This document shows, piece by piece, positions 16,705 through 25,826 of a DNA stretch of 64,000 bases. The first letter of the stretch is position 1; the number at the start of each line of letters is the position of its first letter. The notes below the pieces were generated by a model that was not told the DNA's origin, made no database searches, and saw nothing but the letters and a program-made list of their open reading frames with translations. This stretch comes from Herbaspirillum sp. WKF16 (GTDB taxonomy: Bacteria; Pseudomonadota; Gammaproteobacteria; Burkholderiales; Burkholderiaceae_D), in contig NZ_CP118632.1 in NCBI RefSeq assembly GCF_028993615.1, forward strand, positions 2,480,001-2,544,000, in the 5' to 3' direction. Position numbers and translations under genes: made by a program.

Positions 16705-17889
16705 ATGTCCAAGCTCCGCGATCTACAAGCGCGACTCGCCGCCATGGCAAGCTCGCACCAGTCGCCACATGCAGGCAATGTCGCACAGGTGATCCACAAC
16801 GCCCTCTCGGCTGCCGGCCTCCTGCCCCGTAATCCGGAGAACGATCCGCCGGGCAAGGGCGATCCGGCCGCCCGCAGCGCCGCTGCTCCCCATGAGCGCG
16901 GCTCGATGCGCGTGGTGAATGAATTATTGGCCGGACTGGGAGCCGCGCCGGCATGGCGGGAGCAGGCAGACACCGAAGCCGCTGGAGCAACGATCGGCGG
17001 GCGCTTCGTGGACGGCGCTTTCTCCAATGAAGCGGGAACGCGCCGCTACAAGGTTTATATTCCAGCGGCCTACACCGGCCAGGCCATGCCGCTGGTGGTG
17101 ATGCTGCATGGGTGCACCCAAGATCCCGACGACTTTGCGCGCGGCACGCAGATGAATGCGCTGGCGGAGGAAAAGGGATTCATGGTGGTCTACCCGGCGC
17201 AGGACGCCCAGGCCAATACGTCGAAGTGCTGGAACTGGTTCCACGCCATCGACCAGCAACGCGGACAAGGCGAGCCCTCGCTGATCGCGGGCATCACCAC
17301 CGAGGTGATCGCTCGCTATGCGCTGGATGGCGACAAAGTCTACGTCGCAGGCCTGTCGGCAGGCGGCGCCATGGCCGTCATCATGGGATCCACCTATCCG
17401 GATCTCTACAGCGCCGTCGGCGTTCACTCCGGACTGCCCTATGCTTCCGCTTCGGACCTGCCTTCGGCGTTCAGTGCGATGAAGGGCATCGCGAGTCGAC
17501 GTCGGCCCGGCACCGAGGGCGCATCCTCCACCGAACCGGTGCCGATCATCGTCTTCCATGGGGATCGCGACACGACGGTGAGTCCGGCGAACGGCGCGAT
17601 CCTGATCGACGATTTTGTTGCGCGCTTCCCGGACGGCGAAAAAATAACGACCCTCATCGAAGAAGGAAAGGCATCCGGCGGGCGCGGCTTTTCGCGCACG
17701 TCGCTGCACGCCGAGGGGCGCCCCGTACTGGCGGAGCATTGGGTCATCCGGGGCGCCGGCCATGCATGGGCGGGGGGAAGTCCGAGAGGTACGTTCACCG
17801 ATGCCGGCGGGCCGGATGCTTCGCAGGAAATGCTGAGGTTTTTCGATACCCAGTCTTCACGCGGTCCGGCAGGCCATCGCGCCAAATAA
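16705..17889 (+). CDS. PHB depolymerase-family esterase
   Basis: 394 residues, alpha/beta-hydrolase. The oxyanion segment MLHGCTQ (His135-Gly-Cys137), nucleophile motif GLSAGG (Ser218), acidic HGDRDTTV (Asp287 or Asp289) and histidine GAGHAWAGG (His353) are in the order of the PHB depolymerase/LpqC family. The first ~90 residues are Ala/Pro-rich with no clear signal peptide, so the protein may be cytoplasmic or exported by an unrecognised route. The family hydrolyses poly- or oligo-hydroxyalkanoates and other esters such as feruloyl or acetyl-xylan; the substrate is not set by sequence. The upstream RHH regulator is probably its controller. Confidence 0.88.
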   Translation: MSKLRDLQARLAAMASSHQSPHAGNVAQVIHNALSAAGLLPRNPENDPPGKGDPAARSAAAPHERGSMRVVNELLAGLGAAPAWREQADTEAAGATIGGRFVDGAFSNEAGTRRYKVYIPAAYTGQAMPLVVMLHGCTQDPDDFARGTQMNALAEEKGFMVVYPAQDAQANTSKCWNWFHAIDQQRGQGEPSLIAGITTEVIARYALDGDKVYVAGLSAGGAMAVIMGSTYPDLYSAVGVHSGLPYASASDLPSAFSAMKGIASRRRPGTEGASSTEPVPIIVFHGDRDTTVSPANGAILIDDFVARFPDGEKITTLIEEGKASGGRGFSRTSLHAEGRPVLAEHWVIRGAGHAWAGGSPRGTFTDAGGPDASQEMLRFFDTQSSRGPAGHRAK

Positions 17890-18026
17890 AGACGGCAACG
17901 GCAGGCCTCCGAGTGGCGCAAGAGCGACTCATCAGGCCCTGCCGGCGCAGATGTCGAGAACCAGCGAATGCCGCCGGAAAAAATGCCGATGCGGGCGAGC
18001 ATCGCCAGCGCTGGATAAGCTGGCGT

Positions 18027-19487
18027 TCAATTCTTTCGCGCTTCGATGGGCCTGGCGTCCTTCCTGATGTTGGCGACGTCGGATGCGCTTACCTTGCCGC
18101 CCCGGTTGCCCCATGCCGTCTGGATGTAGGTCGCCACATCGGCAACCTGCTGGTCGTCGAGGATATTCGCATACGGCGCCATCGCCAGTCCGGCCGTCGC
18201 CGCGTGCGTGGACGGCTGCGCCCCGCCCGACAGGATGATGTGGATGGCCGAGATGCCGTCTTTTCCCTGCAGCACCGGGTTACCTGCCAGTGGCGGGAAT
18301 GCCTTGCCGTAGCCGGTGCCGTTGGCCCGATGGCAGGCCGCGCAGCGGTCCAGGTACAACGCCGCGCCGGCGCCCTGTGGGCGCCCCGCATACGCCTCCC
18401 GCGCACTGGCGTCGTCATACTTGAAGGGCGCCGCGCCGTTCCTGCCCGGCAGGCCCAGCAGATACTTGGCCATTGCGTTGAGGTCGGCGTCGCTCATGTA
18501 TTGCATCGAGTGCTCGATGACGTCGTTCATCGCGCCGAACGAGGCGGCATGCCGGTTGCGTCCGGTGCGCAGGAACTCCACCAGGTCGGCCTGGCTCCAG
18601 CCGGCCAGGCCGCCGCCGTGTTCGTTGCGCAGCGACGGCACGGTCCAGCCGTCGATGACCTGCCCGCCGGAGAGGAACAGCTTGCTGTCGTCATCGGAGA
18701 GCGCCTTTTCCTGCATGGTGAGGGAGCGCGGGGTGTGGCAGCTGCCGCAGTGGCCCAGGCCTTCCACCAGGTAGGCGCCGCGCACGGTCTGCCGGTCGGC
18801 GCCGGCCGGCGCTGCATATGGCGTCGGCGTGGGCGCGAACACCTTGCGCCAGATGCCCAGCGGCCAGCGCATCGACAAGGGCCATGGAATGGCGTTGTCG
18901 CGATTGGCTTGCGGCACGGCCGGCACCGCCTGCGAGAAATAAGCGTACAGCGCGTGGATGTCTTCCTCGCTCAGGCGCGAATAGGACGGATACGGCATGG
19001 CCGGATAGGTGGTGTATCCGTCCTTGGTGACGCCGGTGCGCATCAGCCTGGCGAAGTCTTCATAGCGCCAGTTGCCGATGCCATGGGTCTTGTCGGGCGT
19101 GATGTTGGTCGAGTAGATGGTGCCGATCGGCGAGTCGATCGGCAGGCCGCCGGCGAATGGCGCGCCGCCCTTGGCCGTGTGGCAGGCCACGCAATCGCCG
19201 GCCCGCGCCAGGTAGGCGCCGCGCTGCAGCTCGCGGTCGGCGTCCGTCAGCGGCTGGCCGGCCGCGCCCTTCTTCTCCAGGCGTTCGTTCAGGGCCGCGT
19301 CGGCCGGCGGCACGGTGAACTCCTGGCGGCGTTTCGCTTCCACGGTGGCCAGCCTCTCGGACGGCGCCGGCGCGGGCGGCGCGGTGATCGTCAGCGCCCC
19401 GTCCGCCAATGCCAGCCCGCAGGCAGCCAGGGCAACGGCGCAGAGCGCGGCGGAAAATGTCAGGCTTGGGGTTCTCATGGCGGGCAT
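18027..19487 (-). CDS. Triheme cytochrome c subunit of a membrane-bound FAD dehydrogenase
   Basis: 486 residues, Sec signal peptide at the start (LTFSAALCAVALAACGLALA). Three CxxCH heme sites occur near residues 99 (CVACH), 247 (CGSCH) and 382 (CAACH), with downstream Met ligands such as YPAMPYPSYS. This is the arrangement of the cytochrome subunit of gluconate, sorbitol, 2-ketogluconate and alcohol dehydrogenases, which passes electrons from the FAD subunit to ubiquinone in the cytoplasmic membrane. It is the third gene after the small Tat subunit and the FAD subunit, separated from the latter by only six bases. A 137-base gene-free gap separates it from the convergent esterase gene. Confidence 0.93.
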   Translation of the reverse strand: MPAMRTPSLTFSAALCAVALAACGLALADGALTITAPPAPAPSERLATVEAKRRQEFTVPPADAALNERLEKKGAAGQPLTDADRELQRGAYLARAGDCVACHTAKGGAPFAGGLPIDSPIGTIYSTNITPDKTHGIGNWRYEDFARLMRTGVTKDGYTTYPAMPYPSYSRLSEEDIHALYAYFSQAVPAVPQANRDNAIPWPLSMRWPLGIWRKVFAPTPTPYAAPAGADRQTVRGAYLVEGLGHCGSCHTPRSLTMQEKALSDDDSKLFLSGGQVIDGWTVPSLRNEHGGGLAGWSQADLVEFLRTGRNRHAASFGAMNDVIEHSMQYMSDADLNAMAKYLLGLPGRNGAAPFKYDDASAREAYAGRPQGAGAALYLDRCAACHRANGTGYGKAFPPLAGNPVLQGKDGISAIHIILSGGAQPSTHAATAGLAMAPYANILDDQQVADVATYIQTAWGNRGGKVSASDVANIRKDARPIEARKN

Positions 19488-19493
19488 CCGGCG

Positions 19494-21275
19494 TCAGGCG
19501 TCGACCAGCGGGCGCGGGTCTTTGAGATAGTTCTCGCGAATGGCCCGGGCCGACCAGTAAGCCAGGGCGACGGCGGCCCCGGTCGGGTTGTAGCCGATGC
19601 CTTGCGCGAACACGCCGGAGCCCACCGCGAACACGTTGTGGACGTCCCAGCTCTGCAGGTACCGGTTCAGCACGCTGGTGCCCGGATCCATGCCCATGGC
19701 CACGCCGCCGGCCCAGTGCGTGGTCTGGTACGAGCGCAGGTCGGGCGCGTCGCCGATCTGCTTGACGGTGACGTTGATGGCCTTCGGGTTCAGGTTGCGC
19801 GCGATCTTCGTCGCCTGTTCGGTGACGTAACGGCTCATGCGGATGTCGTTGTCCTTCCAGTCGAAGGTAAAGCGTAGCAAGGGCTGGCCGAAGGCGTCCT
19901 TGTAGGTGGGATCGAGGTCGACGTAGACGTCGCGGTACACCATGTTGGCGCCGTGGGCGTCGAAGGACATGGTGTTCAGGTAGCTGTCCCGGACCGCACT
20001 CTTCCACTGCCGGCCCCACTTGGGCGTGCCGGGCGGCACGGCGATGCCGGAGATCGGCTTGGAGCCGGCGGGGTTGGACCAGATCGGCGAGCCGCCGACA
20101 AAGCCCAGCGGGCCGTGATCGAAGTGGTCGCCGTTGAAATCGTCGATGGCCACGCCGTTGCCGCCGGCGCCGATGAAACCGTTGATGTTCTTGCCGGGCT
20201 CGAAGAAGGCGTTGACAGTGGCCATCATCTGGAAGGCGACGTTGCGCCCCACTACCCCACTGCCCGACACCGGATCATAGGGTTTCCCGATCCCCGAGAG
20301 CAGGAACAGGCGCGCATTGTTGTAGGCGAAGGTGCTGGCGATGACGATGCCGGCAGGCTGGAATACGGTGTCGCCGCGGCCGTCGATGTAGGTGACGCCG
20401 GTGGCCTTCTTCTTGCTGTCGTCCAGCTCGATGCGCAGCACGTTGCATTCGGTGCGCAGTTCGAACAGCCGGGTCAGGCGCAGCGCCGGGAGGATGTTGA
20501 CGTTGGGCGAGGCCTTCGAATAGTTATAGCAGGCGTAGCCGGAGCAAAAGCCGCAGAAGGTGCACGGCCCCATCTGGCAGCCGTACTGGTTGACGTAGGG
20601 CGCCGAGGCGTTGGCCGAGGGCAGCGCGAAGGGATGGAAGCCGGCCTCCTCGGCCGCCTTGCGAAACAGCGCCGACTGGTATTGCTCCTTTTGCGCCGGC
20701 AAGGGAAAGGCGTCGGAGCGGTCGGCCTCGAAGGGATTGCCGCGGTCGTTGATCACCTTGCCGCCAACCCGGTAGGCAGTGCCGGAAGTGCCCATCATCT
20801 TCTCGCCGAAGTCGAAGAAGGGTTCGAGTTCCTCGTAGCTCACGCCCCAGTCCTGCAGGGTCATGTCCTGGGGGATGAATTTCTTGCCGTAGCGCTCCTC
20901 GTAGTGGCTGCGCATGCGCAACTCCTCCGGCAGGATGCGCCAATGGCAGCCGGACCAGTGCAGCCCGGCCCCGCCGACGCCCTCGCCCGGCTTGAACATG
21001 GCGATCTGGCGGTAGGGAATGGCCGTGTCGGCCATCTTGCGGCGGAAGGTGAAGGAGGACTTCGCGATGTTCTGGAACAGCTTGAAACGCTGCTGGTAGT
21101 CGAGTTCGTCGATGGTCTTGGGATAGGCGCCGTCGGGATAGGTGTCGCGATAGACGCCGCGCTCCAGCGCTACCACGCTCAAGCCCGCCTCCGTCATTTC
21201 CTTGGCCATGATGGCGCCGGTCCATCCGAAACCGACGATGGCGACGTCCACTGGCTTCATCTTCTTCTGGGCCAC
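19494..21275 (-). CDS. GMC-type FAD catalytic subunit of a periplasmic sugar/alcohol dehydrogenase
   Basis: 593 residues. The FAD-binding fingerprint is near the start (VDVAIVGFGWTGAIMAKE), with EGVGGAGLHWSGCHWR and the C-terminal GMC part (SYQTTHWAGGVAMGMDPGTSVLN, with active-site His). A cysteine cluster GCQMGPCTFCGFCSGYAC near residue 235 is characteristic of gluconate 2-dehydrogenase-type subunits and may bind an iron-sulfur cluster. It has no signal peptide; such subunits are exported by riding with the Tat-signal small subunit, the next gene upstream. The substrate (gluconate, ketogluconate or another polyol) cannot be chosen from sequence. Confidence 0.92.
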   Translation of the reverse strand: MAQKKMKPVDVAIVGFGWTGAIMAKEMTEAGLSVVALERGVYRDTYPDGAYPKTIDELDYQQRFKLFQNIAKSSFTFRRKMADTAIPYRQIAMFKPGEGVGGAGLHWSGCHWRILPEELRMRSHYEERYGKKFIPQDMTLQDWGVSYEELEPFFDFGEKMMGTSGTAYRVGGKVINDRGNPFEADRSDAFPLPAQKEQYQSALFRKAAEEAGFHPFALPSANASAPYVNQYGCQMGPCTFCGFCSGYACYNYSKASPNVNILPALRLTRLFELRTECNVLRIELDDSKKKATGVTYIDGRGDTVFQPAGIVIASTFAYNNARLFLLSGIGKPYDPVSGSGVVGRNVAFQMMATVNAFFEPGKNINGFIGAGGNGVAIDDFNGDHFDHGPLGFVGGSPIWSNPAGSKPISGIAVPPGTPKWGRQWKSAVRDSYLNTMSFDAHGANMVYRDVYVDLDPTYKDAFGQPLLRFTFDWKDNDIRMSRYVTEQATKIARNLNPKAINVTVKQIGDAPDLRSYQTTHWAGGVAMGMDPGTSVLNRYLQSWDVHNVFAVGSGVFAQGIGYNPTGAAVALAYWSARAIRENYLKDPRPLVDA

Positions 21276-21345
21276 GTTCTTGTCCTGTTCTGGTCAATCG
21301 GGGGAAGGCGCTCCCGGGGCCTGCGGCGCCCCGGCGCAGCGCCTC

Positions 21346-22038
21346 TCAGCCGCGCGATACCGGCGGCAGCGGATACTTCTTGCCGTACTGCTCGACCCAA
21401 TCGAAGTAGTCGGCGCGGGCGCCCGGGAATCCGATCATCTTCCACGACAGCATGCCCTTGTTGCCGCCGTCGGCCGGGTCGCAGAAGTAGCCTTCGCGCA
21501 CGTTCTGCAGCAATTGCGTAAAGAACGCCGCTGCCGGGATCTCCCCCATCTTCAGCGAACCCTTCTCAAGATCGGTGATCGCCTCGATGCGCTGCGCTTG
21601 CGCCAGTGCGGGAAAGTCCTTGCCGTATTGCTGCCGTATCGCGGCCGAGAAGCCGGCCAGGCTTTTCCGATAGAGATCGGCGGGAGGATATGGAAGCTGG
21701 TAGCCGAACACCGCCGGGGCATCGCGGTCGAAGGGACCTTGCATGTACCACAGCTGGCCCCGGCCATAGGGCGTGTTCATCTGGGCATCGATGAATTCCG
21801 GGACGCCGGCCTCGATGGCGCCCGGGCCGGTCTCGTCAGCCGGGATCAAGGTATCGGCCATGGCGCTGAGCAGCGTGAATTCTTCCTGGCTGAAAAAGGA
21901 CGGCTTGTAGGGCGCCGCGCCTTGCGCCTGCCCGCGCATCGCCGGGACCGCCGCCAATGCCAGCGCCGCGGCCGGCGCCGCAGTGATGGCGCCGCGCAGG
22001 AAGCTGCGGCGGTTGGCCGAAATGCTGATTTTCTTCAT
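21346..22038 (-). CDS. Gluconate 2-dehydrogenase subunit 3-like small subunit, Tat exported
   Basis: 230 residues from the ATG at 22038; the frame is open much further upstream but coding character starts here. The N-terminus has a twin-arginine signal, ANRRSFLRGAITAAPAAALALA, with cleavage after about residue 35. The mature protein matches the gluconate 2-dehydrogenase subunit 3 family (FFSQEEFTLLSAMADTLIPADETGPGAIEAG). Its role is to carry and stabilise the FAD subunit across the membrane. First gene of the three-gene operon; 70 bases separate it from the FAD subunit gene. Confidence 0.9.
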   Translation of the reverse strand: MKKISISANRRSFLRGAITAAPAAALALAAVPAMRGQAQGAAPYKPSFFSQEEFTLLSAMADTLIPADETGPGAIEAGVPEFIDAQMNTPYGRGQLWYMQGPFDRDAPAVFGYQLPYPPADLYRKSLAGFSAAIRQQYGKDFPALAQAQRIEAITDLEKGSLKMGEIPAAAFFTQLLQNVREGYFCDPADGGNKGMLSWKMIGFPGARADYFDWVEQYGKKYPLPPVSRG

Positions 22039-22394
22039 AGGTAATTCCCGCTCGAAGAGAAGTCTTGTCGCCTTCTTTATTTCATCGCCGCCTTCTTTGG
22101 CTGGAAGGCGACGCGCGTTCATTTGCCTTGCACGGCCAGGCGCATTGCGTCCGGTCCGCTTGAATGGAGGTCTTTTCCGAACGGATAGTTCCGGAAAATG
22201 ACTGGCCGCGGAAAGATCGGGCTGGCCTCCCCGGCAGGCATGATCCCCGCAGCTCATCAGCAAGCGGACGACATTTCGAAGCGGATCCTCTCCAATTCTG
22301 GTACAACGGTTGCGCCGGCCCCGACATGGCGACAGCGGCTTGCACCCGCGCGCCTTGGGTTCGCCCCCGCAGATCCGCCGCCAGACCATCACCC
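22039..22394. other. Divergent promoter region between the dehydrogenase operon and the GAF kinase
   Basis: About 355 bases with no convincing gene. It contains a perfect 9-bp inverted repeat GTCGCCTTC (22067-22075) / GAAGGCGAC (22104-22112) in the leader of the dehydrogenase operon, which could be an operator or a leader hairpin. Confidence 0.4.
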
Positions 22395-23606
22395 ATGACC
22401 TCTCAAGATACTGATCAGCAGCTCAGGAAAGACATTGAACTCATCGCCCAAATCGATGCGATCCCGGCCATCCTGGACGTGATCTGCAAGACCACCGGCA
22501 TGGGCTTCGCCGCCGTCGCGCGGGTGACCAAGGAGCGTTGGATCGCCGGCCAGGTGCTGGACAAGGTCGGTTTCGGGTTGGCGGCCGGCGGGGAGCTGGC
22601 GGTCGATACGACCATTTGCGATGAAATCAGGGATAGCGGCAAGATGGTGATATTCGACAATGCAGCGGAAGATCCTGCATTTTGCGACCATCACACGCCC
22701 CGCATCTACGGGCTTAAAAGTTATATTTCCGTGCCCATCTACCGCAAGGGCACGGAGTTCTTCGGCACCCTGTGCGCCATCGATGCCAACCCGGCAAAGG
22801 TGAACACTCCCGAGATCATCGCCACCTTCCAGCTGTTTGCGGAGCTGATCGGCAAGCATATCGACGCCCGGGAGAGAGAGGCGGCCTCGGATATGCAACT
22901 GCTGCTGGAACGCGAGGTGGCAACCCTGAGAGACCAGTTCATCGCGATCCTGGGACACGACCTGCGCAACCCGCTCAATTCGATCTCCGTAGGGACGCGC
23001 CTGTTAAAAGACGGCATTTCTCCCGACAAGCTCCCCACCATCATGCGCATGGAGCGCAGCATCCAGCGCATGGAGTCCCTGATCGCCAATACGCTTGATT
23101 TCTCAAGGGCGCGCCTGGGCGGCGGGTTCGAATTGGACCGGCGCATCGAACATCATTTGCACGACCATCTCTCCCAGGTGATCTCCGAATTGAGCGCCGC
23201 ATGGCCCGGCAAGCACATCCATACCGGCATGGCGCTCTCATCCCCGATCAACTGCGACAGCGCCCGAATCAGCCAGATGTTTTCGAACGTCCTGTCGAAC
23301 GCATTGACGCACGGTGCGCGCGACAGCGACGTCGATTGCCTGATCGAAGGCGACGATCGCCGCCTGCACATCGAAATACGCAATGCCGGGGAGCCGATCG
23401 CGCCCGACGTCATGCGCCGTCTGTTCCAGCCATTTTCACGGGGCGGCGACCGGGCCGGCAAAAACAGCCTGGGACTCGGCCTGGGTCTGTACATCGCCTC
23501 CGAGATCGCCAGGGCGCATGGCGGCGTCCTCACCGCGACGTCGGATCCCGGTGTGACGTCCTTCGTGTTCGAGATGCCAAACGCCCCGGGAACGGCGCCG
23601 GCCTGA
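22395..23606 (+). CDS. GAF-domain sensor histidine kinase, soluble
   Basis: 403 residues from the ATG at 22395. A GAF domain (about 20-165) shows the pattern SYISVPIYRKGTEFFGTLCAID; no membrane helix is present, so it senses a cytoplasmic signal. The HisKA motif FIAILGHDLRNPLNSI carries phospho-acceptor His188, followed by the N box (NVLSNALTHGA), a G1 box lacking the usual DxGxG form (EIRNAGEPIAPDV) and GLGLGLYIASEIARAHGG. In the G1 motif Asn and Glu stand where D-N-G-x-G is expected, a feature seen in several GAF kinases of this subgroup. No response regulator gene is adjacent; the single-domain receiver at 25258-25638 is the nearest candidate partner. Confidence 0.88.
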   Translation: MTSQDTDQQLRKDIELIAQIDAIPAILDVICKTTGMGFAAVARVTKERWIAGQVLDKVGFGLAAGGELAVDTTICDEIRDSGKMVIFDNAAEDPAFCDHHTPRIYGLKSYISVPIYRKGTEFFGTLCAIDANPAKVNTPEIIATFQLFAELIGKHIDAREREAASDMQLLLEREVATLRDQFIAILGHDLRNPLNSISVGTRLLKDGISPDKLPTIMRMERSIQRMESLIANTLDFSRARLGGGFELDRRIEHHLHDHLSQVISELSAAWPGKHIHTGMALSSPINCDSARISQMFSNVLSNALTHGARDSDVDCLIEGDDRRLHIEIRNAGEPIAPDVMRRLFQPFSRGGDRAGKNSLGLGLGLYIASEIARAHGGVLTATSDPGVTSFVFEMPNAPGTAPA

Positions 23607-23706
23607 AACGGCGGCCGGGACAGCTACATCGCCTTCAGCGTCCGTCCGACATGACTGGCCGTCCATTGGATGATAGGGTCGGCACAACCACATCCAGGGC
23701 TGATCC

Positions 23707-24912
23707 ATGCGCGCAGTTGTCTTCAACTCCGGTCACGACATCCGCGTCGAGCATGTGTCGGCGCCGGTCATCGACCTCCCGGATGACATCATCGTGCGCG
23801 TCACGGCTGCGGCATTGGGCGGCGTCGATCTTCACATCTATCGCGGACAAATCTCCGGCCTGAAGGAGCGCGACGTCCTTGGCCGGGAGTTCATGGGGAT
23901 CGTCGAGGAAGCGGGCCCGGCTGTCAGCGCCGTCAAGGTCGGCGACCGCGTGGCGGTTCCCTCGGTGATTGCTTGCGGCAAGTGTTTCTTTTGCCGGCGA
24001 AAGCTCTATTCGGCGTGCGAGATCAGCAACTTCGACCGCAGCACGTTGATGAATGAAAAGGTCATCCGCTCAGGCGCCGCCTTCTTCGGCTACGGCCATT
24101 TTCATGGCGGCCTGCCGGGCGGCCAGGCTGAGCTGGTGCGCGTGCCGCGCGCCAACAGCGGCCCTCTGGCGCTGCCGGAGCAAGTCAGCGACGACCAGGC
24201 CATCTTCCTCTCTGATGCGCTCCCCACGGCCTACCAGGCCGCAATCAATGCCGCCATCCGGCCCGGCGATACGCTGGTGATCTTCGGCGCCGGCCCGATC
24301 GGACAACTGTGCGCCGCTTGCGCCAGGGCGATGGACGTCGGCAGGATCTACATGGTGGATCGACACGATTATCTTTTGCGATTTGCCAGCGACAACTACG
24401 ACGTGATCCCCATCAACTTCTGCTCGTCGGCAACCGAACGCTTCGTTGTCGAACATACCGGCTATCGCGGCGCCGACTGCGTGATCGATGCGGTGGGGTT
24501 CGAAGCAGGCGGAAGTCCGCTGGAAACAGCCCTGGCCGCGGTCAAGCTGGAGGGCGGCAGCAGCAAGGTGCTGCGCCATGCCATTGCCACGGTCCGACGC
24601 GGCGGGCATATCAGCGTGGCGGGGACCTATCAAGGGCTGTTGCATGGATTCCCGTTCGGGGAGATCTTCGAGAAGAACATCACCCTGCGCGCAGGGCGCA
24701 CCAACGTGCAGGAGCACCTGCCCACGTTGCTGGATTGGATCCTGGAGAAGAAGATCCGGCCCGAGATCATCGTGTCCCATCACCTCGATCTTGAGGAGGC
24801 GCCGCGCGCCTACAACATGGCCAACGGCCATCTGGACGAACGACGCAAGATCGTCCTTGTTCCCGGATTGAACGAACGATCCGGCAAGGGCGCGCCGGCT
24901 TCGGAGCAATGA
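23707..24912 (+). CDS. Zinc-dehydrogenase paralogue lacking catalytic zinc ligands
   Basis: 401 residues, aligned end to end without gaps in the first 65 residues with the enzyme at 14921-16081. The structural zinc loop CGKCFFCRRKLYSAC, the FLSDALPTAYQA Asp and the nucleotide-binding FGAGPIGQLCAACA are kept. The two main catalytic zinc ligands are replaced: Gly38 (AAALGGVDLHIYRG) for Cys and Arg60 (VLGREFMG) for His. The codons read GGC and CGG, so neither is a one-base slip from a reading problem that would break the frame. The protein probably cannot hold catalytic zinc; it may be a zinc-independent reductase, a binding protein or a decayed enzyme. The coding frame is otherwise intact. Confidence 0.88.
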   Translation: MRAVVFNSGHDIRVEHVSAPVIDLPDDIIVRVTAAALGGVDLHIYRGQISGLKERDVLGREFMGIVEEAGPAVSAVKVGDRVAVPSVIACGKCFFCRRKLYSACEISNFDRSTLMNEKVIRSGAAFFGYGHFHGGLPGGQAELVRVPRANSGPLALPEQVSDDQAIFLSDALPTAYQAAINAAIRPGDTLVIFGAGPIGQLCAACARAMDVGRIYMVDRHDYLLRFASDNYDVIPINFCSSATERFVVEHTGYRGADCVIDAVGFEAGGSPLETALAAVKLEGGSSKVLRHAIATVRRGGHISVAGTYQGLLHGFPFGEIFEKNITLRAGRTNVQEHLPTLLDWILEKKIRPEIIVSHHLDLEEAPRAYNMANGHLDERRKIVLVPGLNERSGKGAPASEQ

Positions 24913-24929
24913 GGCCCGGCGGATGTTAA

Positions 24930-24972
24930 GCTTCCGGTATATTTGCCGTAAAGAAACGGTATCTCCGGAAGC
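24930..24972. repeat. Nested inverted repeat between the dehydrogenase paralogue and a small gene
   Basis: Outer arms GCTTCCGG (24930-24937) and CCGGAAGC (24965-24972) enclose inner arms CCGT (24946-24949) and ACGG (24956-24959). No T run follows, so it is not a standard terminator. It may be an operator or 5' leader structure of the small gene at 24987. Confidence 0.5.
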
Positions 24973-24986
24973 ATTCGCGCGCGTCC

Positions 24987-25211
24987 ATGTCATCCTTGAC
25001 CTGCAGTTTCTCTTATCGCAACTTCGATGTGACCATCGTCGGGTATGAAATCCCCGGCGGATGGCGGCTGGCTGTCGAATTGCGGAAAGGGGATGAGGTG
25101 GAAATACTGCGCGACGCGGAAAGCGTCTATCCCGACTTCGCAAGCCTGCGGAGCATGGGAATCTGGACGGCCCATCTGGCCATCATGAAAAAAACCACGA
25201 GCCTGGAGTAG
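24987..25211 (+). CDS. Small hypothetical protein
   Basis: 74 residues, soluble, beta-rich pattern (SFSYRNFDVTIVGYEIPGGWRLAVELRKG) ending in GIWTAHLAIMKKTTSLE. It resembles small proteins with a single two-layer sheet often found in Burkholderiales; no named family is claimed. It begins 15 bases after the nested inverted repeat and converges with the receiver gene at 25258. Confidence 0.6.
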   Translation: MSSLTCSFSYRNFDVTIVGYEIPGGWRLAVELRKGDEVEILRDAESVYPDFASLRSMGIWTAHLAIMKKTTSLE

Positions 25212-25257
25212 CTGAACCGCGTCAATGCCTGCGCCGGGGAGTCGGATCCGGCGATGC

Positions 25258-25638
25258 TCAGGTCGCGGCAAATCTTGTTATTGCCTCGACAAGATCCTGG
25301 ATCGAGCATGGCTTGAGCAGCACCTCGTCGAACAAGCCAAGCATCCACGATTTGTCCGTCAGTGGCGTTGCCGTGATGGCAATGATGGGAATGTTGCGCA
25401 GGTGCGGCAGTTTGCGGACGGTGGAGGCCAAGGTAATGCCATCGATGCGCGGCATGCGCAGGTCGGTCAGGATGACGTCGATGGGGCCTTCTTCCAACCT
25501 GAGCAGGGCTTCCGCGCCGTCCCCGGCCTCGATCACCCGATAACCCTGGTTGGAGAGAGTAAACGCGAAGATCTCGCGGGCGTCGGCGTTGTCTTCCACA
25601 ACAAGAACTGACGCTTGCTGCCGGGTGGTTTCATTCAT
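25258..25638 (-). CDS. Single-domain response regulator (CheY-like receiver)
   Basis: 126 residues from the ATG at 25638; an in-frame TTG lies three codons upstream. Receiver landmarks are complete: Glu15/Asp16 (LVVEDNADA), phospho-acceptor Asp59 (VILTDLRMPRIDG), the Thr in IAITATP and Lys in VLLKPCS. There is no output domain, so it acts by protein contact, as a phosphate shuttle or by controlling a kinase. The soluble GAF histidine kinase at 22395-23606 is the closest possible partner, although it lies on the other strand. Confidence 0.88.
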   Translation of the reverse strand: MNETTRQQASVLVVEDNADAREIFAFTLSNQGYRVIEAGDGAEALLRLEEGPIDVILTDLRMPRIDGITLASTVRKLPHLRNIPIIAITATPLTDKSWMLGLFDEVLLKPCSIQDLVEAITRFAAT

Positions 25639-25826
25639 CAAGAGCAATCAAGGCACCGCACTGTCGAAATATCACAAATCATCTGGAGCTATGACGTGAC
25701 AACGAGATAAAGATTCAATCGACGTCGCCTGGCGGCGACATGCGCCGCTGAAGAGTATCAATTCGACAATCCCCGTGCAAGAACAAGCATGGCCGCCCCG
25801 CCACGCAATGCGGCCTCGCGCGGGAT

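Noticed and set aside
16269..17889. RHH protein and neighbour as a toxin-antitoxin pair
   Set aside because: The partner is a 394-residue esterase with a complete catalytic set, and the RHH protein is longer than usual antitoxins.
17112..19877. 921-codon open frame on the plus strand
   Set aside because: Overlaps the esterase in another frame and the cytochrome gene antisense; no coding features of its own.
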